From NCBI GenBank assembly GCA_905215755.1, contig CAJMRE010000028.1, positions 1 to 27,773 of the forward strand: a stretch of 27,773 nucleotides of DNA, given 5' to 3'. The notes below the pieces were generated by a model. That model was given only the letters and a program-made list of their open reading frames with translations. It did not search any database and was not told the DNA's origin. Position numbers and translations under genes: made by a program. Of the stretch, positions 15,330 through 23,147 are shown one piece after another. Position 1 is the first letter of the stretch; each line of letters opens with the position of its first letter. This DNA comes from an uncultured bacterium. Lineage in GTDB: Bacteria > Actinomycetota > Coriobacteriia > Coriobacteriales > Coriobacteriaceae.

Positions 15330-15472
15330 TTGTATGTTCAGTAAACAGACGCGTGTTTCGTTTTGTTCTGTTTACTAAATGTTTTACTCTTTTGTTTAGA
15401 AGTGTAACGCGAAATACCCGTAAACGGTAGAGAAATCAGCCTAAACGGTATGTAAACAAACTGAACATACAA
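15330..15472. promoter_or_regulatory. AT-rich regulatory region of the isomerase operon with nested inverted and direct repeats
   Basis: TTGTATGTTCAGT (15330-15342) and its exact complement (15460-15472) face each other 117 bases apart. AGTAAACAGA (15340-15349) and TCTGTTTACT (15367-15376) form a 10-bp inverted repeat. TAAACGGTA occurs at 15421-15429 and 15442-15450, 21 bases or two helical turns apart. The TAAAC/GTTTA half-sites are of the kind read by LacI or similar regulators, and the spacing suggests looping. The promoter itself could not be placed with confidence. Confidence 0.65.
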
Positions 15473-15476
15473 GGGG

Positions 15477-15503
15477 AACAAAAGAGGGCCCCGAAGGGCC
15501 CTC
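15477..15503 (-). terminator. Rho-independent terminator of the esterase-apiosidase-PTS operon
   Basis: Minus-strand GAGGGCCC, loop TTCG, GGGCCCTC, then TTTTGTT. The eight perfect pairs closed by a stable TTCG tetraloop make it a strong terminator. It lies 90 bases after the PTS IIA stop and isolates the isomerase operon promoter region. Confidence 0.92.
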
Positions 15504-15593
15504 CCTATCCGCACATGTATGTAAACGAATCAACACCGCCCTGTTACCGCGAGTACACCACCCACGGTGATAAGCCGGCAGCAAAGTCCGTGG

Positions 15594-15911
15594 CTACGCG
15601 CCCATCTTGCGATAGACGTCCACGAACTCCTTGGCAAGGATGCCAAAGCCCTCGGCGCTCATCAGCTGATCCTCGGCATGGACGACCAAAAGATCGATGC
15701 TCAGGTTCTCGCCGGCGGCAGTCTGCTGGACAAGGCCACCATGGGCAGCGTGGCCCTCGGCATAGTGCTGCTGGCCTTCCGTGATCTTTGCCTCGGCCTC
15801 TTCGAACTTGCCGTCACGAGCTAGATGAATCGCATCGATATAGCAGCTGCGCGCGCAACCGACGCCTGCAATGATCTGAAAACTCTGAAGCTGAATCTCT
15901 TCTGCCGTCAT
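15594..15911 (-). CDS. PTS lactose/cellobiose-type EIIA
   Basis: 105 aa, the normal length. The phospho-accepting His is H78 in LLVVHAEDQLM, with the trimer metal ligand D81; the helical composition is typical of the lactose family. It starts at MTAEEIQL two bases after the EIIB stop. It takes phosphate from HPr and passes it to EIIB. The specificity lies in EIIC; this family usually carries beta-linked disaccharides such as cellobiose, chitobiose or lactose. Confidence 0.95.
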   Translation of the reverse strand: MTAEEIQLQSFQIIAGVGCARSCYIDAIHLARDGKFEEAEAKITEGQQHYAEGHAAHGGLVQQTAAGENLSIDLLVVHAEDQLMSAEGFGILAKEFVDVYRKMGA

Positions 15912-15913
15912 AC

Positions 15914-16216
15914 TTACAGCCCCATCAGTTCCTTGGCCTGAGCCAGAGCCTTGACGCCGTCCATCATGCCGTAGGTGGTCATGGGAATTACGCCGACCGG
16001 AACCCCGGGGCATGCGGCGCAAACTTCATCCTTGGCATAGCCAACCTGCGGCCCAAGCAGAATGCAGTCGGCATTGCGGCCAATGGTGGCAGCCTCGTTG
16101 ACGGCGTGAGCGGACACCTCGCACTCCAGGCCCTCGGCGTCGGCGGCCTTCTTGATGTTCTTCATGATGATGCTCGTGGACATGCCGCCAGCGCACATAA
16201 GAACGATGTTTTTCAT
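15914..16216 (-). CDS. PTS lactose/cellobiose-type EIIB
   Basis: 100 aa from MKNIVLMCAGGMSTS, with phospho-Cys C8 in the P-loop-like CAGGMSTS. AGGAAAGGAA precedes the ATG, so the short upstream extension is rejected. The end touches the EIIA gene. It transfers phosphate from EIIA to the incoming sugar at EIIC on the cytoplasmic membrane face. Confidence 0.95.
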   Translation of the reverse strand: MKNIVLMCAGGMSTSIIMKNIKKAADAEGLECEVSAHAVNEAATIGRNADCILLGPQVGYAKDEVCAACPGVPVGVIPMTTYGMMDGVKALAQAKELMGL

Positions 16217-16306
16217 TGCAGTTCCTTTCCTGTAACCCCTCACAGGGACTTATATGTTTCGGCGATCAACGCGATCGGCCGAACCTTCGAACTTGTGGAC
16301 AATGAC

Positions 16307-17578
16307 CTACTCGGCAGAAGCCTTTGCAGCAGCTTCCTCGGCCAGTGCCTCCTTATCGGCCATCTTGACGAACGGGATAAACAGCAGTCCGACCAGCAGG
16401 ATTGCGGCGAGGACGATTGCGACCAGGCCAATGCCGCCCGTAAAGAAGTTGCTGATGGGCAGCGGCACGACAAACGGCATGGAAATGGTCGGGTTAAATG
16501 CATTGCCCAGACCGAGCATCAGGCCGACGGCGGCAGCAATGCAGGCCACGGGCTTGAGCAGGATGTAGGGGATGAACATATAAGGGTTCATGGCAATGGG
16601 CGTACCGAAGATGATGGGCTCGGAGATGTTGAAGAATGCGGGCACCAGGGCAATCTTGGAGAGGGCCTTGTAGCGCTCGGACTTGGCCGTGAGCAGCGCA
16701 AGCTCCATGCCAAGGGCGTCAACAGAACCGACAGAGAACATGATGATGAACGACAGGTACGGCAGTGGCTGGCCGGCAACGAATGCCTCGGTGTTGGCAA
16801 GAGCGCAGGCCTGGATAACCGGCATGTACACGCTCATCAGGACGCTGGGGTGGATACCAAAGAAGAACAGCAGGTTGCACAGCGTAAAGTAAATGACAAC
16901 GGCCCAGGGGCTGGAGCCCAGGAACATAACGGGAGTGGCAATGGTGCTGTTGATGAGGTTAAAGACATCGCCGAAGCTCGTCATGCCCATGCCCCACTTA
17001 ACCAGAGCAGCCGTGGTGAAGATGACGATGGCGCAGAACATCGGAGACAGCGAATCGGTAACGAACTGAGGGACGGAATCGGGCATGGGGATGGCGATAT
17101 GCTTCATAAGGAAGTTAAGCGCCTTCGGCACGATCAACGCCACGAGCAGCGCAACGAACAGACCCGAGCTGCCCAGATAACGGGTCACGATAAACGTCGA
17201 GCCGTCCTCGGCATGGCCAAGAGGAATCAGCAGGAGCAAAACGCCAATAGCCGCAACCGTCGACGTAAGGCCTTTGTTCCCGAGCACCTTGCCGTAGGAG
17301 TACGAGACCGAGGCGCACATGTAGATGGCGCCGAGGTTCATGGTAACGACCAGTACGTCGGTAATCGTCGCCGACATGCCGGTGCTGGCAAGGAACGCCT
17401 GCAGCGGCGGGATCGGCAGCCCGTTGATAATGGAGAGCAGCGCCACGCCCAGCGTAACGGGCATGGTCGCCATCATGCCGGACATAAGGCCCTTTACGAC
17501 GTTAAAGCTACTCACTTTGTGGGCAATGGGGCCCACGTGCTTCTCGAGGAAGCCCTGCATCGAATCGAGAACGCTCAT
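16307..17578 (-). CDS. PTS lactose/cellobiose-type EIIC permease
   Basis: 423 aa, an integral membrane protein with about ten hydrophobic segments. The loop motif FFNISEPIIFGTPIAMNPYMFIPY is the EIIC active-site region of the family. The C-terminus is a short acidic and alanine-rich cytoplasmic tail. GAGAGGATC lies somewhat far (13 bases) before the ATG. Genes for EIIB and EIIA follow in order, making a complete permease apart from the general PTS proteins. Placed next to the apiosidase-like gene, it is the likely entry route of that enzyme's substrate; the sugar is not known. Confidence 0.94.
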   Translation of the reverse strand: MSVLDSMQGFLEKHVGPIAHKVSSFNVVKGLMSGMMATMPVTLGVALLSIINGLPIPPLQAFLASTGMSATITDVLVVTMNLGAIYMCASVSYSYGKVLGNKGLTSTVAAIGVLLLLIPLGHAEDGSTFIVTRYLGSSGLFVALLVALIVPKALNFLMKHIAIPMPDSVPQFVTDSLSPMFCAIVIFTTAALVKWGMGMTSFGDVFNLINSTIATPVMFLGSSPWAVVIYFTLCNLLFFFGIHPSVLMSVYMPVIQACALANTEAFVAGQPLPYLSFIIMFSVGSVDALGMELALLTAKSERYKALSKIALVPAFFNISEPIIFGTPIAMNPYMFIPYILLKPVACIAAAVGLMLGLGNAFNPTISMPFVVPLPISNFFTGGIGLVAIVLAAILLVGLLFIPFVKMADKEALAEEAAAKASAE

Positions 17579-17622
17579 TTGTGTTCACTGATCCTCTCTA
17601 AACGAATCATCTAGCTGTCAAA

Positions 17623-17649
17623 CGGGAAATTGCGGCCGACTCTTTCCCG
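17623..17649 (-). other. Intercistronic hairpin before the PTS genes
   Basis: CGGGAAA and TTTCCCG arms (7 bp) around 13 bases, in the 93-base gap between the apiosidase-like gene and EIIC. It could cause partial termination or protect mRNA ends; it is too weak to call a full terminator. Confidence 0.4.
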
Positions 17650-17671
17650 CCTATGACCAATGGAAATATGG

Positions 17672-19294
17672 TTACGCCTTGAGCTCGAGGACGAGGAGCC
17701 AATCCCCAACCCCGGGTTTGTCAGGCAGGGTAATGCTGTCCGTGACGGCAAGGGCGTCCTCGCCGTCACGGTATGCGCCCGTGCGAGGGTTAAACCATCG
17801 GCTTGCATAGGCAGCGCCCGTCGGCACACCCTCGATAGCAAGCTTTTGGCGCACGGTATCGCCAAAGTACGCGACGATGCGCGAAAGGTCCTGGTTGGCG
17901 GTTGCCAGCGGAGCCTTGTTGGCAAACAGGTTGCCCGCATCGGTCGTTTCGTAGGGAGCAAGCTCCCAGAAGTGATTGTCTTCGTAGAAGGAACGCATGT
18001 AGCCCATCTGGACCGCACCTTCTCCGTCTACCGCCTGGGCCCAAGTAATGCCAAAGCGGTTGAAGATCGCCATAAAGGGGTCAAGCTCCTCAGGGCTTTC
18101 CCACACGTTGTCCCAGATTCCCTGGGCTCCGTAGGTATAGCCGGCGCCGCCGGCCTGCATGCAGATATACGCCACGCGGCGCAGCATGTCTGCGGTGCAC
18201 AGGCGCGTACCCATCTCCTCGAGCGTCGAGCAAAACTCGTAGAGCGCCTCGCCCTCAACGAAGGGCTTGTCGTCATGAGCTGCCAGATAGTCAAAGTAGT
18301 CGCTTGCCTTGATGAGGTAATCGCCGTGACCGGCCTGGTTGAGCGTAAAGTCCATCCAGGGTTCATCCTGGTAGTAATCGGCAAAGGGGCGCTCGTTGGT
18401 ATAGTGCGCCGTCGCCAGATAACCATAGCCGTCGCGTGCCTCAATCTCCAGGGCAACCTCGCGCCAACCGTCGATCAAAGCGGCTCGGTCTTCTTTGCCA
18501 TACCCGGCGACCTCGCCGGCAAGTGTCCACACCATGGGGTATGCGCCATAGCGCGCCACCAGATAGCGGGCAAGATGCTTTTGGTGCTCCACACCGTGCT
18601 CGCCGCGAATGGAAAACGCCCATGCCTGCCCAAGCGCGTTGACCAAGCCGGCATCGGCGATATAGGCCATGCGGCGGTCGAGCTCCTGCTGGTAGAACGC
18701 CACATTGGGCAGATCCTCCGCGCCCTTGGCCATGCCACCGTCAATCCAATAGCGGTCACGCGCGCCCATGTCAGAGCGCAGGTTGGTCTGATAGACGGTA
18801 AAGCCCTGCTCAACGCGCAGGTCGACCATGCCGCGGAACTGGCTCGTCATGCCGGGGTGGTTTGACTTGTCCCAGCTCTCGCGATAGGCAAACTCCCAAT
18901 GAGTATCGCCCAGCCAGAAGAACGGCGTGCCATCCGCATAGGCAAACACGTGCGGATTGTCCGCAACGCGGATAAACCCGTGGCGGTACAGATCGAGCTC
19001 GCCCTCGTACGGCACGGCCTCGACGTTGCCCGTGCGGCCATTAAGGCCGGTCTGCTCGGGAGCCTCGATAACATAGCTCCAAGCGCCGAGCTCGGTCGGA
19101 GCAAACGACACGCGATAGATACGCTCGCCGTCCCAGTAGGCCTCACGGCGAATTACCCTGCCGCTCGGGCCGGTGAACTCCGCCCAAATCTCAACATCCA
19201 AAAACGGGTTGTCGAACGAGCAGGCGCTCTCGAACGTCAGAATAACCGGACGCCACATCTCGGCGGCAGCGTTTTGATTCAACGTCATATCCAT
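17672..19294 (-). CDS. Apiosidase-like glycoside hydrolase (DUF5060-DUF4038, GH140 type)
   Basis: 540 aa. An N-terminal DUF5060-like beta-sandwich (about 10-95) is followed by a DUF4038/apiosidase-like TIM barrel (about 105-440) and a C-terminal beta domain of the collagen-binding-like type (GAAYASRWFNPRTGAY). Barrel landmarks are FFWLGDTHWEF (126-135), MVWTLAGEVAG with candidate catalytic E261, and KPFVEGEALYE (E348/E350). GH140 apiosidases release D-apiose from plant apiosyl chains and usually are exported; this one has no signal peptide and so acts in the cytoplasm on imported substrate. AAAGGGG precedes the ATG. It lies 29 bases after the esterase gene and before the PTS genes. Confidence 0.82.
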   Translation of the reverse strand: MDMTLNQNAAAEMWRPVILTFESACSFDNPFLDVEIWAEFTGPSGRVIRREAYWDGERIYRVSFAPTELGAWSYVIEAPEQTGLNGRTGNVEAVPYEGELDLYRHGFIRVADNPHVFAYADGTPFFWLGDTHWEFAYRESWDKSNHPGMTSQFRGMVDLRVEQGFTVYQTNLRSDMGARDRYWIDGGMAKGAEDLPNVAFYQQELDRRMAYIADAGLVNALGQAWAFSIRGEHGVEHQKHLARYLVARYGAYPMVWTLAGEVAGYGKEDRAALIDGWREVALEIEARDGYGYLATAHYTNERPFADYYQDEPWMDFTLNQAGHGDYLIKASDYFDYLAAHDDKPFVEGEALYEFCSTLEEMGTRLCTADMLRRVAYICMQAGGAGYTYGAQGIWDNVWESPEELDPFMAIFNRFGITWAQAVDGEGAVQMGYMRSFYEDNHFWELAPYETTDAGNLFANKAPLATANQDLSRIVAYFGDTVRQKLAIEGVPTGAAYASRWFNPRTGAYRDGEDALAVTDSITLPDKPGVGDWLLVLELKA

Positions 19295-19323
19295 TGCAGA
19301 CCCCTTTCTGGTCTTGGTGCCTA

Positions 19324-20796
19324 CTAGTTCAGTCCTCGCTCGCTGGCGGACGTCACGGCAAAGTCAACGATCGCTTGGGCATCCTCGGCGCAAATAAAGC
19401 CTTGCGACACCTCGATCGCCGTATCGCGCTCGCACAGGGCGCGGTAGTTATCGAGCGATCCGTACAGCTCCTTGAGCATCGATGCCGAAAACGACTCCAT
19501 ATGGCCAAACAGGCCATCCTTGTCGCTCGTCTTATCGACCGTGCCCTGGCCCGGCTCCACCAGGCTCGTGTTGGAATAGCGGGCAAACGGATGCTCGAGC
19601 AGGCAAGTGCGAAGGCCGCCCTTGGTGTTGCCCAAGGCATCCTTTACGTTCTCGCCGTTCGCGTCCAACTCAATGCGCGGACATGTTGCCGGAGCGGCAC
19701 CCGTGCGAACCCAACGGAACAAGTTGCGGAAAGCGGCGTGGAAGAGGTACTGCGACGGGTAGGCGTTTGCCTCGGCGTGCTTGCCGACGTACACCGGCAA
19801 ATGATCGATGCGCTTGAGGTCCTCGTCGTCCTGGTAATAGTCGACATAGCTCCACTGCGTATCGTGGGAGGATCCTGTCACCTCATACAGTCGGTACTTA
19901 AAATCGGGATCGTCGCTATCGGGCATAAGCGTGCGCCAGCTCTCAAAGCGACCATTCTCGCTCTCGGTCTGAAGGGCGATAAACGGCTCCTCGGCATGCT
20001 CGACGCGCAGCAGGTGGTGCGCATAACCTCGGTCGCTCTCGTACTGGTTGACGGGAATGCACATCGAGTGGATACCACCGCCGGACAGATATCCGTCGAA
20101 CACGCGACCGTCACGGCGCACGTCCTCGCGATAGGCAAAGCTGTTAAGGTAGCGGAACAGATAGGCGCCGGACTGCGACCATCCCGTAAGGCAGATTGCC
20201 TGGCGAGGATAATCGCGGATCGGGTTGAGGTCGGAGTCTCCGCGCAGCAGCCAGGCAAGATCGGTCAGCATGTCCCAAAACAGGCCCGTCTCGTAGGAGA
20301 TATCCATGTCGGGAAGCGCGCCGCCGCGCTCGAGCTGCTTCGGATCGTAGTCAAAGGGGCGCTCGGGAGTCGGGTTTGCCCAGCTCATAAAGCCATAGCG
20401 ATCGGGATTGAATTCCTTGAGCTTGGCGATGGTGTTGGGCTTGCTGGTGATGCCCACGTAGATGTCGCCGGAGCGCACAAACTCGCCGTAGCCCAGGATC
20501 CACATGCGCTCGATTTCCATGAACGACGTGGGGTTGATGATCTCGACCACCACGTTGCCACTTGCCTGCGCCGGATCTTTCGGGGCGCGGACAACGATAC
20601 GGTTGGAATAGGGGGCGTCGGCGGTCATAACCTCCACGCCACCGTCTTCATCAGCAGTGCGGTATACGTTGGCCGTGCCGTCAACGCGATACTCGCGCTC
20701 GACGTAGCCCTTTGCGCTCAGATGACAGTAGCGCTCGGCGCTCGAAAACGGATAGCTTTCATCCGTGATGGGCATTTCGGAAATACCGCTGATCAT
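19324..20796 (-). CDS. Alpha/beta-hydrolase-domain protein (PF20091-type esterase)
   Basis: 490 aa, no signal peptide, no membrane segment. GWSQSG carries the nucleophile Ser in the GxSxG elbow; the N-terminal part (VVEIINPTSFMEIERMW) and the length match the 'alpha/beta hydrolase domain' family of large, uncharacterised esterases. A His near SSHDTQW could complete the triad. AAGGGGGAC precedes the ATG. It is the first gene of the operon with the apiosidase-like glycosidase and PTS, directly facing the LacI gene. This suggests removal of an acyl group (acetyl, malonyl or hydroxycinnamoyl) from an imported glycoside. The acyl group is unknown. Confidence 0.85.
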   Translation of the reverse strand: MISGISEMPITDESYPFSSAERYCHLSAKGYVEREYRVDGTANVYRTADEDGGVEVMTADAPYSNRIVVRAPKDPAQASGNVVVEIINPTSFMEIERMWILGYGEFVRSGDIYVGITSKPNTIAKLKEFNPDRYGFMSWANPTPERPFDYDPKQLERGGALPDMDISYETGLFWDMLTDLAWLLRGDSDLNPIRDYPRQAICLTGWSQSGAYLFRYLNSFAYREDVRRDGRVFDGYLSGGGIHSMCIPVNQYESDRGYAHHLLRVEHAEEPFIALQTESENGRFESWRTLMPDSDDPDFKYRLYEVTGSSHDTQWSYVDYYQDDEDLKRIDHLPVYVGKHAEANAYPSQYLFHAAFRNLFRWVRTGAAPATCPRIELDANGENVKDALGNTKGGLRTCLLEHPFARYSNTSLVEPGQGTVDKTSDKDGLFGHMESFSASMLKELYGSLDNYRALCERDTAIEVSQGFICAEDAQAIVDFAVTSASERGLN

Positions 20797-20845
20797 CTCG
20801 TCCCCCTTGCTGTTGCGTTTGTTGAGACAAACTCTACTGGGGACG

Positions 20846-20874
20846 CAACTTAACTTCTATCGATTCTTAAGTTG
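20846..20874. promoter_or_regulatory. Candidate operator in the divergent promoter region (8-bp inverted repeat)
   Basis: CAACTTAA (20846-20853) and TTAAGTTG (20867-20874) are exact complements 13 bases apart. They lie between the esterase gene and the LacI gene, where a local regulator would bind both promoters. Confidence 0.55.
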
Positions 20875-20884
20875 AATTACTAAA

Positions 20885-20898
20885 TATTTAGCTAAATA
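20885..20898. promoter_or_regulatory. Candidate operator: 14-bp perfect palindrome
   Basis: TATTTAGCTAAATA is perfectly palindromic and lies 52 bases upstream of the LacI gene start, 11 bases from the other inverted repeat. LacI-family sites are palindromes of this size, though commonly with a central CG rather than GC. Confidence 0.5.
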
Positions 20899-20949
20899 AA
20901 CAGCCTGGTGTTAAGCTCATAGTAAAGTTCACAAACGTTAGGAACCACC

Positions 20950-21945
20950 ATGGCCGTTACTGCAAAACAGATTGCTGACCAGCTGGGAATTTCGGCGGCG
21001 GCTGTTTCCCTTGCACTTAACAACCGACGCGGCGTAAGCGAAAAAACACGGCAGCTGGTACTTAGCACCGCCGAAGCTCTAGGTTACGACTTTAGCAAGA
21101 TTAAGTTCGAGCGCCAAAAGAGCGGAACCGTTGCCTTGGTTGCCTTTAACCGGCGCCGCATCTTTGCGCGCCCCTTCTTCGCCGATATGCTCGCCGGAGT
21201 CGAGGGCGCTCTTAGACACGCGGGATTCTCGTTTTCGCTGGTGAACTACTCACCGTTCGAAAACACTCAGCAACAGATCGCCGACATCGCCGAAGCGCAA
21301 TATGATGGTGTCATCATCCTTGCAACTGAGATGTTCGAATCGGATTTTATGCCGTTTGCATCGCTGGACTGCCCTCTGCTGCTGTTGGACTCATGCATGA
21401 GCGCTGGGGTCGATACGGTCAAGATCGAAAACGCCGCCAGCATGATGCTAGCCGTGCAGTACCTGCATTCGAAGTATGGATCTGTCCCCGGGCTGTTAAC
21501 GACGCCCGTTACCGTGAGCAACTTCACCGAACGACGCTTCGCCTACGAACACGCCATCGGTCAGCTATCGGGCTCGGAAAAGTGCGGCATCATCCACGAA
21601 CTCGCCGTCGCTCCAGATGAAGCATACGCCGACATGCTCGACATTATTGATTCGGGCGAACCCCTCGCCCAAAACTACGTCGCTGTCTTTGACGATATAG
21701 CTATTGGGGCCATGAAAGCCTTTATCGAGCGTGGTTATCGCGTGCCCGATGACGTACGCATCGTCGGCTTCGGCAACAACGCCGGCGGAACCTACGTGCA
21801 GCCACAACTGACCACGCTCAATGTTCCTTCGGAGTATATGGGCGCCGTCGCCGCACGGCGCCTCGTCGAGGTTATCGACGAGGCCGAGCACCACCCGCTC
21901 AAGATCGAGCTGGGGGCATCGCTCATCAAGCGCCGTTCTGCCTAG
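20950..21945 (+). CDS. LacI-family transcriptional regulator of the carbohydrate locus
   Basis: 331 aa. The N-terminal helix-turn-helix MAVTAKQIADQLGISAAAVSLALNNRRGVSEKTR and hinge are followed by a periplasmic-binding-protein-like sensor domain (about 60-331, FDDIAIGAMKAF near the end). AGGAACC precedes the ATG. It is divergent from the esterase/apiosidase/PTS operon with 153 bases between starts, so it is the obvious regulator of that operon and perhaps of the isomerase operon. The effector is unknown; a sugar or sugar phosphate from the pathway is expected. Its stop shares CTAG with the stop of the converging second LacI gene. Confidence 0.95.
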   Translation: MAVTAKQIADQLGISAAAVSLALNNRRGVSEKTRQLVLSTAEALGYDFSKIKFERQKSGTVALVAFNRRRIFARPFFADMLAGVEGALRHAGFSFSLVNYSPFENTQQQIADIAEAQYDGVIILATEMFESDFMPFASLDCPLLLLDSCMSAGVDTVKIENAASMMLAVQYLHSKYGSVPGLLTTPVTVSNFTERRFAYEHAIGQLSGSEKCGIIHELAVAPDEAYADMLDIIDSGEPLAQNYVAVFDDIAIGAMKAFIERGYRVPDDVRIVGFGNNAGGTYVQPQLTTLNVPSEYMGAVAARRLVEVIDEAEHHPLKIELGASLIKRRSA

Positions 21946-22952
21946 AGCTCGCGCACGCTCTGGCGCTCGACAAAATAGGTCGAGACGGCCGTTTTGCAGG
22001 TATAGCTCTTGGGATTGCGGATATTGCCCACCAGACGGCGCACCGCGATCTCGCCCACCTCGTGCTTGGGAACATGCACCGTGGTGAGCGGCGGGTTGGA
22101 GAAGGCGCCCACGGAAAGATCGTCGAAGCCAATCATCGAGACATCTTCGGGCACGCGAATGCCATGCTCACTCAACGCACGCATAGCACCTACGGCGAGC
22201 ACGTCGTTCTCGGCAAAGAAAGCCGTCGGCAGATCGTCGTGCGAGACCGTATCGAGCCAAGCACCCATGTCACGATAGGCGCCCTCGAGCGTGGTGTCCA
22301 GCGTGACGCGCCATGTCGGATTGGTCTCAAGCCCCGCGTCCTCAAGCGCTTGGCGATAGCCACGCTCGCGGTCCTTAAAATTGCGGATGCGCAGGTCGCC
22401 GGCAAGATAGCCGATTTGCTTGTGACCCTTCTCGATAAGGTAATCCACGGCACGCAGCACAGAATCGGTGTTGGCAATGACCACGGCATCGAAGTACTGG
22501 CGGTCGCTCCAGCCGTCAAGCACGATCAAGTGGGCGGCAGCGTTGGCGAACAAAGCGTAGTCTTCCTCGCCCAGCTCGGTGCCCATCAGCACGATGGCGG
22601 CAGCCGGGTCGGCGATAAGGCCCTCGACCTGCGGGCGCACGGCGTTCAAGTCGCTAAAATCGAGCGAGACAAAGCTCGTGCTCATGCCGTGGCGACGCGC
22701 CTGACGCTCCACGCCCTCGATGACCGCAGGATGGAAGGTGCTCTCATCAAGGATGGCGCCCGTCTTGCGCGCGAGAACAAACTGGATGCTCTCGAGTTGC
22801 GTCGACTGCTGGTAGCCAAGCGACTGTGCGCACTCAAGGATGACCTTGGCGGTCTCCTCGCTCACGCTGCGCTTGCGATTGAGCGCGTTGGATACGGTCG
22901 CGGGCGAAAAGCCGGTGATGCGGCTGATCTCGCGGACACTTGCTTTGGCCAT
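21942..22952 (-). CDS. LacI-family transcriptional regulator
   Basis: 336 aa from MAKASVREISRITGFSPATVSNALNRKRSVSEETAK, with a clear HTH; the annotated start is after AGGGGGAAC, and an ATG five codons upstream overlaps that site and is rejected. The sensor domain ends in the DLSVGAFSNPPLTTVHVPKHEVG stretch typical of the family. It lies downstream of the ribokinase/nucleoside hydrolase genes on the same strand, 195 bases away. A GTAAATGTTTAC near-palindrome upstream suggests its own promoter and autoregulation. The likely targets are itself and the ribokinase operon. Confidence 0.95.
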   Translation of the reverse strand: MAKASVREISRITGFSPATVSNALNRKRSVSEETAKVILECAQSLGYQQSTQLESIQFVLARKTGAILDESTFHPAVIEGVERQARRHGMSTSFVSLDFSDLNAVRPQVEGLIADPAAAIVLMGTELGEEDYALFANAAAHLIVLDGWSDRQYFDAVVIANTDSVLRAVDYLIEKGHKQIGYLAGDLRIRNFKDRERGYRQALEDAGLETNPTWRVTLDTTLEGAYRDMGAWLDTVSHDDLPTAFFAENDVLAVGAMRALSEHGIRVPEDVSMIGFDDLSVGAFSNPPLTTVHVPKHEVGEIAVRRLVGNIRNPKSYTCKTAVSTYFVERQSVREL

Positions 22953-23035
22953 TGTTCCCCCTAGCAACGGTCGTGGTTGAGGCCATCGGCTCGATAGCTC
23001 GGCAACTAAACGACCGCAAATTCAATCTAAACAGA

Positions 23036-23048
23036 GTAGTAAATGTTT
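23036..23048. promoter_or_regulatory. Possible operator of the second LacI gene
   Basis: GTAAA and TTTAC arms around a two-base centre in the AT-rich leader. A related TAAATGTTTTAC sequence occurs in the isomerase promoter region (about 15374-15385). Confidence 0.35.
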
Positions 23049-23120
23049 ACCGACTAGTTTAGCTCGTTGTCAACCGCCGCAGCACGACTATTCCCCCAAC
23101 GGGCGCATTTGCTCGGTGGC

Positions 23121-23136
23121 TAATTTGGCACGGGGC
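23121..23136. repeat. Decayed copy of the dispersed TAATTTGGGACRGGGC motif
   Basis: TAATTTGGCACGGGGC differs at one core position from the copies at 9052 and 9131. It lies just downstream of the nucleoside hydrolase stop. Confidence 0.5.
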
Positions 23137-23147
23137 GTACGAAACGG

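Noticed and set aside
16106..17614. 502-codon plus-strand open frame opposite the PTS IIC and IIB genes
   Set aside because: Low-complexity His/Asp/Gly/Gln composition, no ribosome binding site, and the opposite strand encodes clear PTS proteins.
19294..20853. 519-codon plus-strand open frame opposite the esterase gene
   Set aside because: Mirror of the true coding strand's third-position GC bias; no family resemblance.
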